Source of the DNA: an uncultured bacterium
GTDB lineage: Bacteria > Planctomycetota > J058
Length of the DNA: 41,194 bases
Direction of reading: 5' to 3'
NCBI GenBank assembly: GCA_937911525.1
Contig: CALDQK010000390.1
Span: 1-41,194, forward strand
Made by a program: the position numbers and the translations under genes. The notes beneath the pieces were generated by a model. That model had not been told where the DNA came from, made no database searches, and saw nothing but the letters and a program-made list of their open reading frames with translations. Positions 10,181-18,684 of the stretch are shown here, in pieces. How positions within the stretch are numbered: position 1 is the first letter of the stretch; every line of letters starts with the position of its first letter.

Positions 10181-10378
10181 GCGCCTTCCTGCTGCGCCGG
10201 CTCACCTTCGTGCTGGACGCCAACGCTCGAGCTCAGGCCGAGTAGATCCACGCGAGCTTGGCGGGCCCCTTCCAGGCCGCCTCCACGCTAACGAAGCTGA
10301 CCAGCGTAGTCGGCTTCCCCTCTTGGCTCGCCGCCTCGAGCTTGGCGGTCGTCGAGGACGCCCGGAACCACGAAAGAG

Positions 10379-10404
10379 GGCCGTCAGGAGCGTTCCTGAC
10401 GGCC
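10379..10404 (-). terminator. Hairpin downstream of the tRNA-Gly remnant
   Basis: A perfect 11-bp stem (10379-10389 with 10394-10404) with a 4-nt loop. Read on the reverse strand it lies just after the 3' end of the tRNA-Gly fragment and is followed by CCTCTTTC, so it is likely the original terminator of that tRNA gene. Confidence 0.65.
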
Positions 10405-10415
10405 TTCGCGTTACA

Positions 10416-10460
10416 AGCGGGCGAAGGGGATCGAACCCTCAACCCTCAGCTTGGGAATAC
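10416..10460 (-). pseudogene. 3' fragment of tRNA-Gly(CCC); probable integration attachment-site remnant
   Basis: The reverse strand reads TTCCCAAGCTGA (anticodon CCC with the 3' anticodon stem), a variable region, a T-arm (GAGGG, TTCGATC, CCCTT) and the acceptor 3' strand ending GCCCGCT. This is the 3' half of a glycine tRNA. Upstream of the anticodon loop the sequence no longer matches a tRNA: no D-arm and no complementary acceptor 5' strand are present. A break in the anticodon loop is where tyrosine integrases often cross over, so this may be an att half-site left by an integrated element. Confidence 0.6.
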
Positions 10461-10563
10461 TGCCGAGCGAGTGTGCCCAGCCGTGCCCCAGTGAGGATAA
10501 ACGTGAAGTGGGCAAAGCGTTGCGCGCCTTCGAAGCGCGCCCCCATGGGCCCCATGGGCCCGT

Positions 10564-11793
10564 TCATGCCGATGGAATGGCATGAAAAATGGCCTGTACG
10601 ACCCTGGTCCAGTCAGTGGTCTGGGTCGATGTAGCAGCTGAAGCCGGAAGCTTGCCAGAGGGCGTCGAGTGACGGGCGCAGCATGCGCAGGACGTCCGCC
10701 CGGTCTCGCGGGAACTCCTCGAACACGGCCTCGGGCAAGACCACGGTGTCGCGCTCAAGCAAGTGGCTATCTCCATCGTGTAGCGCGGGGACATGTAGAC
10801 GTGGCTCCCGCGTGCGCCAGTGAGGGCAAGGAACACAGCGACAGGCGGGCACGACCCGAGCCCCTCGAGCGCTTGCATGTACTCCCAGACGGCAGTGAGG
10901 ACGTCGCGGGGAAACGCCACACCAGGGATGACGGGCGTCTCCTCGTCCCGTCCCCAGCACCCGGGGACTGTTTCCCTGAGCGTGTCAACAGCCTCGATCA
11001 TGCCGTGGCGGAAAACCTGCACGTAGCCACGAGCGCCGCCCTCACGGGCGTCGTCGACCGTCGCGAATCCATCCAGGTTGTACCGGTCGTTCCAGCCGTT
11101 GGCGCCTATCGGCCTCAGCCTCACCCGGCTCTCCTCCACTTGCCCGAGGTCGACTCGAGCCCCAGGGTTCATGGCCGAGAAGGGGATGAGGTGCAGTGCT
11201 ACGCGGCGCGTAGAGACGAGGGGGAAGGGCGTATCGTCACCGACGATCCGTCCGAGGCGCTCATCGCGAAACCGTCGGATCCGGTCCGCTACCAGCTGCG
11301 AACCGAGAAAGGCGGCGCGGATTTGATGCACGTCGAGGGGAGCCTTCTGCGCGCCGGACCGCGCGTAGAAGCGGGAGTCAGAACCGCAGGCGGTGACCAT
11401 ATGCGGCGCGTTCCAACTTCGAGGAATCCGCATGACGATCGCCGGGCCCAGACGGAACCCAGCCACTGGTCGGAACTCGACACCGTCGACTCGCGGATCG
11501 ACCCCGCTTCGGAGCATGTTCTGGAGGCGCAGAATCTCCTGGTCAACGTTCTGAACATCAAGGCCGCAGACGTCGACTGCAACACCCTTGTCCTCGGCTA
11601 CGCCGAAGACGATGTTGCCCCCAGCGCTGTTCGCGAAGGAGGCCGCGTCCGCGCTGAACTCTTTGCGGTCCGAGTCCTTCCCGGAGGGCAGGGCGACCTT
11701 GAAGTCCAGGGTCCTACACTCCGCAACAGCCTCAGAGACGAGCAACTCAAGCGTCTCCTTTGAAACCTCGTGAAGTCGATACCTGTCGAGCAT
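10564..11793 (-). CDS. AlbA_2/Schlafen-like domain protein, frameshifted near its C-terminus
   Basis: The start at ATG 11793 is fixed by a strong AGGAGG 6 nt upstream. Residues ~15-150 form an AlbA_2 (Schlafen-type) putative nucleic-acid-binding domain: LDFKVALPSG, DAASFANSAGGNIVFGVAED, VMRIPRSWNAPHMV and FYARSGAQKAPL are its typical blocks. The middle and C-terminal part (about 150-340) is not recognised. Near 10,770-10,800 the reading shifts by one base: the natural continuation (ERDTVVLPEAVFEEFP... ending CYIDPDH) lies in the other frame and stops at 10613, while this frame runs on as low-complexity Ser/Arg to 10564. It is either a real mutation or a sequencing error. The gene starts 17 bp after a Ser/Thr kinase stop on the same strand, so the two form an operon. 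Confidence 0.75.
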   Translation of the reverse strand: MLDRYRLHEVSKETLELLVSEAVAECRTLDFKVALPSGKDSDRKEFSADAASFANSAGGNIVFGVAEDKGVAVDVCGLDVQNVDQEILRLQNMLRSGVDPRVDGVEFRPVAGFRLGPAIVMRIPRSWNAPHMVTACGSDSRFYARSGAQKAPLDVHQIRAAFLGSQLVADRIRRFRDERLGRIVGDDTPFPLVSTRRVALHLIPFSAMNPGARVDLGQVEESRVRLRPIGANGWNDRYNLDGFATVDDAREGGARGYVQVFRHGMIEAVDTLRETVPGCWGRDEETPVIPGVAFPRDVLTAVWEYMQALEGLGSCPPVAVFLALTGARGSHVYMSPRYTMEIATCLSATPWSCPRPCSRSSRETGRTSCACCARHSTPSGKLPASAATSTQTTDWTRVVQAIFHAIPSA

Positions 11794-11810
11794 GCTGCCT
11801 CCTGGGCTAG

Positions 11811-12737
11811 TCAGGTCGTAAAGAGCGACGCGACCTTTCCCTTCAACCACTCCCAATCCAGACTCCAGGGTCGCGAGGTGGAGTAGGTATCGCACAGGAT
11901 GGAGTCGAGTTCCGAGAGTACGTCCGCACAACTCGTGAACCGCGCTTCTGGCCGTGGATCCGTCAACCGCCGAAAGAAGGCGTCTACTGGCGGCGGGATC
12001 CTCGGGTCACGATGAGCGAGCGGCGCGCGATCAGGCCGGCCAGTGAGCATCTCACCGAGCACGACGCCAACCGAGAAGAAGTCTGCGGCGGCACTGCCGT
12101 CACCTGTTGCCCACTGCTCGGGGGCGCAGTACGTCTCGGTACCGAGGCCGCCCATGGTGAGGACCATGGAGTGCCGGTTCACAAATTCTCCCAGACCGAA
12201 GTCTGTGAGCACGAGACGACCGGCATCGTCAATCAACAGGTTCTCCGGCTTCAGGTCACGGTGGTGGACGCCTGCGTCGTGGGCGATCTGCAGTCCCTCG
12301 AGGATCGTCGCCGTCGCGAGGAGCGCGCGGACCTGGTCGAAGACCAGGCGACGGCTTGCAAGGGCAGCGATGTGCCCGCGGAGGGAACCGCGCTTGAGGT
12401 AGGGCATGACGTAGTAGGGCGGGACGTGCGCCAGGTCCTCGTCCAACACTCGGATGATGCGATCGGAGTGAAGGGCTTTGGTCCCCTCGACCTCTCGGCG
12501 GAAGCGCGCCTGGTGGGTTCCCCAACCCGGCGCCTTCAGGAGCTTGATGGCGACATGCTGATTGGCCACCGAGTCCTCGGCGAGAAGCACGACACCGAAG
12601 CCCCCCTCCCCCAGCTTGCGAATCGGCCTGTAACGCGACGGAACGTCAGACTGGGAACGATCACGCTTCGAACGCCGCATGTGTGCCTCACTCGTTCTGG
12701 GGAGGGAAGCGCGGTTCACACGCGCTGATCCAGCCAT
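11811..12737 (-). CDS. Small soluble Ser/Thr protein kinase
   Basis: 308 residues, nearly just a kinase domain. KLGEGGFGVVLLAED (glycine loop), VAIKLL (lysine), HHRDLKPENLLI (catalytic loop), LTDFGLGEF and GTETYCAPEQWA (activation segment) and DFFSVGVVLGEMLTG are all present, so it should be active. There is no transmembrane helix and no sensor extension, unlike the two kinases at the left of the window. Two starts are plausible: ATG 12737 (AGGGAG 5 nt upstream) and ATG 12680 (GAGG 5 nt upstream), 19 residues apart. It is followed 17 bp later by the AlbA_2 protein. Stand-alone kinases in islands include phage-defence kinases such as Stk2; that role here is inference from context. Confidence 0.88.
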   Translation of the reverse strand: MAGSARVNRASLPRTSEAHMRRSKRDRSQSDVPSRYRPIRKLGEGGFGVVLLAEDSVANQHVAIKLLKAPGWGTHQARFRREVEGTKALHSDRIIRVLDEDLAHVPPYYVMPYLKRGSLRGHIAALASRRLVFDQVRALLATATILEGLQIAHDAGVHHRDLKPENLLIDDAGRLVLTDFGLGEFVNRHSMVLTMGGLGTETYCAPEQWATGDGSAAADFFSVGVVLGEMLTGRPDRAPLAHRDPRIPPPVDAFFRRLTDPRPEARFTSCADVLSELDSILCDTYSTSRPWSLDWEWLKGKVASLFTT

Positions 12738-13203
12738 AGCCGCTCCCTAACAGCAGGAATTCAGACTCGGGGGGAGCCTGATGGTGTCAAGCGCGCGCAG
12801 GTTGGCAGCCACTGGTCCTGCCCTAGGCTTTACGGCGCAAGGCTCTGCGGTGCTGGGCGTACGTACCAACCTAGCGGACGTGTTTGGGTCGACGCGCTAT
12901 CGGCTCAGCACTTCCGTCAAGGAATCCGACGGTAGCAGCGGATACCGACAAACCGCGCGGCCTCTTCAATCAATGGGGCTGCCAAACTGACTGCCCCAGG
13001 AGGCCGGTCCCGCGCGGGGGTGGATGCCCATTTGGGGCTGCTGATACGCCGCTCTTGCTCGGCTGGTGAAGACTCTGAGCCTCGTCACCCCCCAGGACAG
13101 AGGACGCCGAGACCTGAGCTTTCTGCCAGCGGCCTCTCTACCCTCGACTTCCCCAGCAGAGAAGCTAATGCTCTCCAGCAAGGCAAGTTAGTTTCCCCTT
13201 GCG
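12738..13203. other. Intergenic stretch between the divergent kinase and efflux operons
   Basis: About 465 bp with no supported gene. It should contain the promoters for the leftward kinase/AlbA_2 operon and part of the rightward efflux promoter region. An interrupted inverted repeat (CAAGG with CCTTG, about 13181-13201) lies just left of the operator palindromes. Nothing else was recognised. Confidence 0.45.
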
Positions 13204-13248
13204 CAGTCTAGACTGGTGGTCTAGACTGCCAGTCTAGACTGGTGGTCT
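13204..13248 (+). promoter_or_regulatory. Tandem palindromic operator of the efflux operon
   Basis: The 19-bp sequence CAGTCTAGACTGGTGGTCT occurs exactly twice, at 13204-13222 and 13230-13248 (26-bp period). Each copy contains the perfect palindrome CAGTCTAGACTG, and a third overlapping GTCTAGAC lies at the join. It is 33 bp upstream of the TolC-like start. A TetR-family repressor is encoded third in the same operon and is the obvious candidate to bind it. Confidence 0.75.
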
Positions 13249-13280
13249 GTCAGGTTTGGCGGATCCGTGGAGAGAGCCCA

Positions 13281-14714
13281 GTGGCACCCATACTCGGAGT
13301 CCGTTCCACCCTCCTCTTGTCCGTCACGCTGCTACTGAGCAGTTGTGCTTGGGACGGCGTCGGCGCAAGCGACGCGCTCCACACGGAGCTCGCGCGCGAC
13401 CTTGGAGGCCCCGAACGCGACGACGTCGGGGCGCTCTCGCTTGGTCGGCGGCTGTTGGCTCAACGAACCGCGCCGGTCTCCAGCGACTCGCTCACCCTCA
13501 CCCATTGCTTTCGTCTAGCGCTCACCAACTCAGACTCCCTGCGCGCACGTGGCGAGGATCTATTTTCGAGCGAACTGCAGGAGCGCGAAGCGATCGCGTC
13601 GCTTCTTCCTAGCGTCTCTCTGTACGCCAACCACACCAAGGACTCCAACGCGATCCGATTCTCTGGGTTCGGCAGCTTCCAACCGAGTGAGCGGACCGGC
13701 TACGGATTCACTGTGACCGAGACCCTGGACCCGACGGTCTTCCCCAGGCTCGATGTGATCTCCGAAGTCCGTCGCATCCAGGCGCTCTCCCTGCGGGACG
13801 AGCGAGATAGGCTCCTCTTCGCCGTCGCATCCGACTTCTTCGCAGTGCTCGCGCTGGAGGCTGACGTTCGTGTCCTGCACGAGAGCTTGGTGAGTGCTCG
13901 CGAGTCAAGCCGAGTGCTCCGCGCGCGGAACACCAATGGCACTGCGCGGGAAGACGAAGCACTGCTCGCTGAGGCTAGCGCAGCGGAGGCCGAGTCGCGG
14001 CTCATTCGCGCGAGGGCAGAACGTGACCGTGCACGCGCCCAGCTCTCCACCAAGATCGGTCAGCCGCTTCCAGCCCGTCTCGACGACACCTACGAGGTGA
14101 GACCCGGACCACGAGACATTCCGCGGCTGATAGACCTCGCCTTACGGCAACGCTATGACCTCGAGGCGGCTCGTAGAGGTGTCGCAGAAGCCACCGCGCG
14201 AAAGCACTCGGCGATCGCCAGCTATCTTCCTCGCGCAGAGCTGATGTTCAACCACCTGACTGAGACCGAGGATGGCTTCAACAGCCAGTTGGACTGGACC
14301 TTGGGGCTCAACCTGAGCTGGACGCTGTTCGACTCCGGCGGCCGTGAGGCGAGGCTCGCCCGGGCGTATTCCGCGATTCGCCAGCGGGAGCACGAGCTGC
14401 GCGAACTGGAGAAGGGCATCCGTCTCGAAGTCGAAGACGCTGTGCTGGCATTCCAAGCCCTGGAGCAGGCGCTGCCCTCGCTGCGTTCGCAAGACCGCGC
14501 GGCAGGCGCCGCTCAGGAGGTGGTCAAGGCGCGCTTGGCGCTGGGCTCCGCCACGCAGTTGGAGGCGCTCGCGGCCAGCGCATCGCGAGAGAACGCGGCG
14601 CGGGATCTGACGCGAACGCTCCTGGCCCGAAAGCTCGCGGCGCTCCGCATTCGCCTGGCGGTCGGCGATCTCCGGCGTTCGGCCCCCGTCGCGGCGTTGG
14701 TGACCCATGAGTGA
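13281..14714 (+). CDS. TolC-family outer-membrane efflux lipoprotein
   Basis: 477 residues from GTG 13281, chosen because GGAGAGAG lies 5-6 nt upstream; an earlier frame start at 13242 overlaps the operator. The N-terminus is a lipoprotein signal (STLLLSVTLLLSSC). The rest is the OEP repeat structure of TolC/NodT-type channels: LTLTHCFRLALTNSDSLR, a long helical hairpin with EAEALLAEA-like heptads (about residues 195-265), a second repeat starting IPRLIDLALRQRYDLEAARR, and beta-strand LDWTLGLNLSWTLFDSGGREARL. The trimer would form the outer-membrane and periplasmic tunnel for the ABC transporter encoded downstream. Its last codons overlap the next small gene (ATGAGTGA). Confidence 0.85.
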   Translation: MAPILGVRSTLLLSVTLLLSSCAWDGVGASDALHTELARDLGGPERDDVGALSLGRRLLAQRTAPVSSDSLTLTHCFRLALTNSDSLRARGEDLFSSELQEREAIASLLPSVSLYANHTKDSNAIRFSGFGSFQPSERTGYGFTVTETLDPTVFPRLDVISEVRRIQALSLRDERDRLLFAVASDFFAVLALEADVRVLHESLVSARESSRVLRARNTNGTAREDEALLAEASAAEAESRLIRARAERDRARAQLSTKIGQPLPARLDDTYEVRPGPRDIPRLIDLALRQRYDLEAARRGVAEATARKHSAIASYLPRAELMFNHLTETEDGFNSQLDWTLGLNLSWTLFDSGGREARLARAYSAIRQREHELRELEKGIRLEVEDAVLAFQALEQALPSLRSQDRAAGAAQEVVKARLALGSATQLEALAASASRENAARDLTRTLLARKLAALRIRLAVGDLRRSAPVAALVTHE

Positions 14715-14859
14715 CCCGAGCGCGACCAGCCCCGCGTTAGGCGTGTACGTGAGCCGGGAGTGGCTCGGAGCCGATACCCGGGTCGTGGTCGAGGAGTCCG
14801 TTGGCAGTCAGCAGACGCTGCGGCAACTCCAGGCAAGCTATCGGCGGGTGACGCCATGA
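14707..14859 (+). CDS. Small translationally coupled ORF (50 aa), unknown
   Basis: ATG 14707 overlaps the TolC-like stop (8 nt) and its own TGA overlaps the TetR start (ATGA at 14856). It encodes 50 residues beginning MSDPSATSPALGVYVSREWL, soluble, with a charged C-terminus, no signal peptide and no recognised motif. It exactly fills the gap between tolC-like and tetR-like genes, so it is either a coupled small protein or a spacer translated by chance. No family is recognised. Confidence 0.4.
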   Translation: MSDPSATSPALGVYVSREWLGADTRVVVEESVGSQQTLRQLQASYRRVTP

Positions 14860-15575
14860 GCGAGGCGCTTCGCTACGCTAGACGCCGTCCCCGAGAGGCG
14901 GTCCTCAGCATGCCCCGTGAGAGCTTTCAGCAACTTCCGCCCGAGCGCCGCGAGCGTCTCCTCGATGCAGCAGCAGAGGAGCTCACCGCTCACGGCCTTC
15001 TCGACGCGTCCATGAACAGGATCCTCAAGCGAGCTGGGTTCAGTAAGGGGGTCGCGTACCACTACTTCAATGACCGTGAGGACCTCCTCGTCACGGTCCT
15101 ACGCGACCGGTTCTTGGGTGCTGTATCGGATCTGGAGATCGACCTCGAGGCCCTGTCCGCGGAGTCGTTCTGGGAAGACCTCAGTCGGCTCGTGGGGGCC
15201 GCCACTGAGCCCGCGAGGTGGGACTCCTCAGCCATAGAGGTCGCGAGGGCAGTGTGGCACCTCCCCCTGGAACACCGGACCCGAGGGGCGATGGGTGAGT
15301 TCTGGGAGGAGATGACCGGGTTGCTGCGCGGGATCATTCGTCGCGGGCAAGACCTAATGGTCGTCCGCTCGGACTTGCCGGAAGAGCTCCTCGTCTCCGC
15401 AGCGATGGCCGTCGGAGAGGTCGGGGACCGTTGGTTCGTGGAGCACTGGGATGCCGACCGACCTGCGGAGATGGAGCGATTGGGCCTTCAACTCGTCGAC
15501 ATGGTCCGCCGAGTCCTTGAACCAGGTGACGCGCTCCACAAGAACACTGCCTCTGCCGGAGAACGGCAGTCGTGA
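14856..15575 (+). CDS. TetR-family transcriptional regulator
   Basis: 239 residues from ATG 14856. The N-terminal DNA-binding domain (about residues 20-80) has the typical pattern [20 protein letters not shown] and the helix-turn-helix [20 protein letters not shown]. The C-terminal helical part is the ligand-binding/dimerisation domain and is not assignable to a specific effector. It lies inside the efflux operon, between the outer-membrane channel and the ATPase gene, and its stop overlaps the ATPase start (GTGA). The duplicated palindrome at 13204-13248 is its likely operator, giving autoregulation of the whole transporter operon with relief by a transported drug or toxin. The regulatory link is inference. 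Confidence 0.9.
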   Translation: MSEALRYARRRPREAVLSMPRESFQQLPPERRERLLDAAAEELTAHGLLDASMNRILKRAGFSKGVAYHYFNDREDLLVTVLRDRFLGAVSDLEIDLEALSAESFWEDLSRLVGAATEPARWDSSAIEVARAVWHLPLEHRTRGAMGEFWEEMTGLLRGIIRRGQDLMVVRSDLPEELLVSAAMAVGEVGDRWFVEHWDADRPAEMERLGLQLVDMVRRVLEPGDALHKNTASAGERQS

Positions 15576-16321
15576 CCTCTGGGGTCGTGCCATCGCAGAG
15601 TGCCACGCCAGACGGCCGAAGGGCGGTGTTCCACATGGAGCAGCTCTCCAAGACCTACGACATGGGAGCCGTTCAGGTACTGGCGCTGCGGGGCGTGGAC
15701 CTCGACCTGTATGCCGGTGAACTCACCGTGCTCCTCGGCGCCTCTGGCAGCGGGAAATCGACGCTCCTCAACATCTTGGGGGGGCTAGACGTCGCCTCCG
15801 CCGGGCGAGTCTGGTTCTGCGACCAGGAGCTGACGAGCGCAGATGACGAGGTGCTCACCCGCTACCGCCGCGAAAACGTGGGGTTCGTGTTCCAGTTCTA
15901 CAACCTGATCCCAAGCCTCACGGCCCGCGAGAACGTCGCCGTCGTGACCGAGATCGCGAAGGACCCCATGTCACCCGAAGATGCGCTAGCTCTCGTCGGG
16001 CTGGCAGAGCGCCTCGATCACTTCCCGGCTCAACTCTCCGGTGGGGAGCAGCAGCGGGTTGCGATCGCCCGCGCGATCGCGAAGCAGCCGACCGTGCTGC
16101 TCTGCGACGAGCCCACAGGTGCGCTGGACTCGAAGACAGGGGTGCTCGTGTTGCAGGCGCTGGAACGCATCAACACCGAGTTGGGCACGACGACAGCGGT
16201 CATTACCCACAACGCTGGCATCGCGGCCATGGCAGATCGGGTGGTCCACATCAGCGATGGCGCAGTGGCGGAGGTCGAGATCAACACAGCCAAGACGTCT
16301 GCTCGGGAGTTGAGTTGGTAG
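15572..16321 (+). CDS. ABC transporter ATP-binding protein (MacB/LolD type)
   Basis: 249 residues from GTG 15572, overlapping the tetR-like stop. Complete ABC ATPase: Walker [10 protein letters not shown] (about residues 56-64), Q-loop [18 protein letters not shown], signature [16 protein letters not shown], Walker [13 protein letters not shown], and H-loop VITHN. The Q-loop and the DEPTGALD box are characteristic of the MacB/LolD/FtsE group that works with FtsX-like permeases, which is what the next gene encodes. It should hydrolyse ATP at the inner membrane to drive a mechanotransmission-type efflux pump. The stop codon overlaps the permease start region. Confidence 0.92.
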   Translation: MTSGVVPSQSATPDGRRAVFHMEQLSKTYDMGAVQVLALRGVDLDLYAGELTVLLGASGSGKSTLLNILGGLDVASAGRVWFCDQELTSADDEVLTRYRRENVGFVFQFYNLIPSLTARENVAVVTEIAKDPMSPEDALALVGLAERLDHFPAQLSGGEQQRVAIARAIAKQPTVLLCDEPTGALDSKTGVLVLQALERINTELGTTTAVITHNAGIAAMADRVVHISDGAVAEVEINTAKTSARELSW

Positions 16322-18681
16322 TGCGGAGCCTGGACCGCAAAGTGCTGAGGGACCTCTGGCAGATTCGAGGGCAGGCCCTGGCGATCGTCCTAGTCATCGT
16401 CGGCGGCGTCTCGACCTTCGTCATGTCCCTGTCGGCGGTTGACTCTCTGGAGAGCGCCAGGGCGCGGTTCTACCGCGACAATCGCTTCGCCGACGTGTTC
16501 TCAGACGTGAAGCGCGCCCCTGAGGGCGTCAGCGCACAGCTCGAGGGGATTCCGGGAGTCGAGCAGGTCGAGACGCGGGTGGTGGCGCCCGTCAGGCTCC
16601 GGGTGGAGGGGTTCGGCGACCCGATCACCGGCCAGTTGGTCTCCGTCTCGGGTCAGCCGGACGCGCTGAATCGGGTCTTCGTCAAGGCCGGGCGCATGCC
16701 CGCTCCCCACCGCGGGGACGAGGTCCTGCTCAGCGATGGCTTCGCAGGAGCCCACGGCCTGGGCCTCGGGGACACGCTCAGCGTTGTCGTCAACGGGCAC
16801 AGGAGGGACCTGCGGATCGTCGGGGTCGCGCTCGCGCCGGACTTCGTGTTCCAGTTGGGCCCAGGCACCCTCCTCCCTGACTTCAAGCGCTACGCGATCC
16901 TGTGGATGGAGCGGGAGCCCCTCGGCACAGCCTTCGACATGGATGGCGCGTTCAACCAGGTGTCCATCTCGCTCGCCCCGCGCGCCTCGCCGGAAGACGT
17001 GCTAGAGCGTGTGGACGCGGCCTTGGCGCCGTACGGGGGCAAGGGGGCCTACGGCCGAAAGGACCAGCTCTCACACCGATACCTCAACGAAGAGTTCAAG
17101 ACGCTCGCGCTGATGGCGCGGGTGCTGCCGCTGATCTTTCTCGGCGTGGCAGCCTTCCTCCTCAACGTGGTCGTCGCTCGCCTCATCAACACCCAGCGCG
17201 AGCAGATCGCGGTCCTCAAGGCCTTCGGGTATCGAAACGGCGAGGTAGGGTTCCACTACTGCAAGCTCGTAGTCGCGGTGGTCTTGATCGGGACGACCTG
17301 CGGGACGGCGCTCGGCGCAGTGCTCGGAGCAGGGACGACCAGCGTCTTCTTGGAGTTCTACCGGTTCCCGAGCGCCCCCTACGAGGTACGGGCATGGATC
17401 GTGGCCAGCGCGGCGCTAGTTACGCTCATGGCCGGGATCTCCGGCACACTCTTCTCCGTGTCGCGCGCCGTGCGACTCCCTCCCGCGGAGGCCATGCGAC
17501 CGGAGCCTCCCGCAACCTACCGGGTCTCCCTCGTCGAGCAGCTGGGTCTGTCGCGGTTCTTCTCCCAGCCTGCGAGAATGGTCGTGCGCAGCCTCGAGCG
17601 ACGCCCGGTCAACACCCTCCTCTCCGTAATCGGGGTCTCCTTCGCGGGGGGACTCGTCGTCCTTAGCGCCTCATTCTCTGACGCCGCGGACTACACGCTG
17701 AACGTCCAGTACAACCTCGTCCAACGGGAAGACCTGACCGTCGTCTTCACCGAGCCGACCTCACGTCGCGCCCTGTTCGAGATTGAGTCCATTGCCGGCG
17801 TGGAGCGCGGCGAACCCTACCGCGAGGTGCCTGTAGTCATGCGGCACGGACACCTGAGCCGGAGAACTGGGATTCGGGCCTCCGAACCCAAGAGCGTGCT
17901 TCGGCAGCTCATCGACGGTGACGACCGCGTCCTTCAGCCCCCACCTGCCGGCCTGTTGCTCAGCGCCGCGCTCGCCGACCTTCTGAAGGTCCGGCCCGGA
18001 GAGACGGTGACGGTCCAAGCCCTCGAAGGGACTCGCCGCGTCACCGAGATCCCGGTCGCAGGGCTCGTACACGACTATCTCGGCACCTCTGGCTACATGT
18101 CTCTGGACGCCCTGAACCGGCTGCTTGGGGAGGGGCACGCCGTCTCGGGCGCCGACCTGGCGATCGACCCGGGCCGTCAAGAGGAGATCCAACGTGCGCT
18201 CCTCAGACGACCTCGCGTCGCGGGAGTCACCAGCAGCGGAGGCTCCCTCGCGTCCACGCGGGAGGCCATGGACCGTCAGATGCTGACGTTCGCCTTCCTG
18301 AGCACGCTCTTGGCGGCCACGATCTCGTTCGCTGTCGTCTACAACGCTGCGCGAATCGCCCTCTCGGAGCGTTCGCGGGAGCTCGCCAGCCTCAGGGTCC
18401 TGGGATTCACCCGCTGGGAGGTGTCGACGATCCTCTTGGGCGAACTCGCGGTCATCACCGCGCTGGCGATTCCCTTGGGGTGGGGCCTTGGCGTGGTGTT
18501 GTGCTACGGGACGGTCCAAACGTGGCAGAACGAGATCATCCGCATCCCATTCGTGATCGAGCCCCAGACCTTCGCATTCAGCGCCGTGATCGTCGTCGCA
18601 TCGGCCGGGCTCTCGGCGCTGATCGTGCGCCGTCGCTTGGACAGGCTCGACCTCGTCTCCGCGCTCAAGACTCGGGAGTAG
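16315..18681 (+). CDS. FtsX-like ABC transporter permease (MacB/LolC type)
   Basis: 788 residues. Two starts are possible: TTG 16315 (GGGAG 5 nt upstream) or GTG 16321 (overlapping the ATPase stop). Layout: an N-terminal transmembrane helix ([19 protein letters not shown]), a large periplasmic MacB-like domain, three helices around residues 265-385, a second helix near 430-450 and a second periplasmic domain, then three C-terminal helices with [19 protein letters not shown], a typical FtsX motif. The duplicated FtsX domain in one chain is the ten-helix arrangement of larger export permeases. With the ATPase, HlyD-type adaptor and TolC-type channel it would make a tripartite exporter. Confidence 0.9.
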   Translation: MVVRSLDRKVLRDLWQIRGQALAIVLVIVGGVSTFVMSLSAVDSLESARARFYRDNRFADVFSDVKRAPEGVSAQLEGIPGVEQVETRVVAPVRLRVEGFGDPITGQLVSVSGQPDALNRVFVKAGRMPAPHRGDEVLLSDGFAGAHGLGLGDTLSVVVNGHRRDLRIVGVALAPDFVFQLGPGTLLPDFKRYAILWMEREPLGTAFDMDGAFNQVSISLAPRASPEDVLERVDAALAPYGGKGAYGRKDQLSHRYLNEEFKTLALMARVLPLIFLGVAAFLLNVVVARLINTQREQIAVLKAFGYRNGEVGFHYCKLVVAVVLIGTTCGTALGAVLGAGTTSVFLEFYRFPSAPYEVRAWIVASAALVTLMAGISGTLFSVSRAVRLPPAEAMRPEPPATYRVSLVEQLGLSRFFSQPARMVVRSLERRPVNTLLSVIGVSFAGGLVVLSASFSDAADYTLNVQYNLVQREDLTVVFTEPTSRRALFEIESIAGVERGEPYREVPVVMRHGHLSRRTGIRASEPKSVLRQLIDGDDRVLQPPPAGLLLSAALADLLKVRPGETVTVQALEGTRRVTEIPVAGLVHDYLGTSGYMSLDALNRLLGEGHAVSGADLAIDPGRQEEIQRALLRRPRVAGVTSSGGSLASTREAMDRQMLTFAFLSTLLAATISFAVVYNAARIALSERSRELASLRVLGFTRWEVSTILLGELAVITALAIPLGWGLGVVLCYGTVQTWQNEIIRIPFVIEPQTFAFSAVIVVASAGLSALIVRRRLDRLDLVSALKTRE

Positions 18682-18684
18682 GCT

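Larger units (their letters stand above)
10181..10563. other. Non-coding stretch around the tRNA remnant
   Basis: Apart from the tRNA-Gly fragment and its hairpin, this stretch holds no supported gene. About 60 bp after the tnpC fragment (10181-10245) could be further IS66 debris. A short GGGCCCCATGGGCCC-like palindromic stretch lies near 10546-10562. Confidence 0.4.

Noticed and set aside
10416-10500. Complete tRNA-Gly gene
   Set aside because: The 5' half (acceptor strand, D-arm and 5' anticodon stem) cannot be found; only the 3' half matches.
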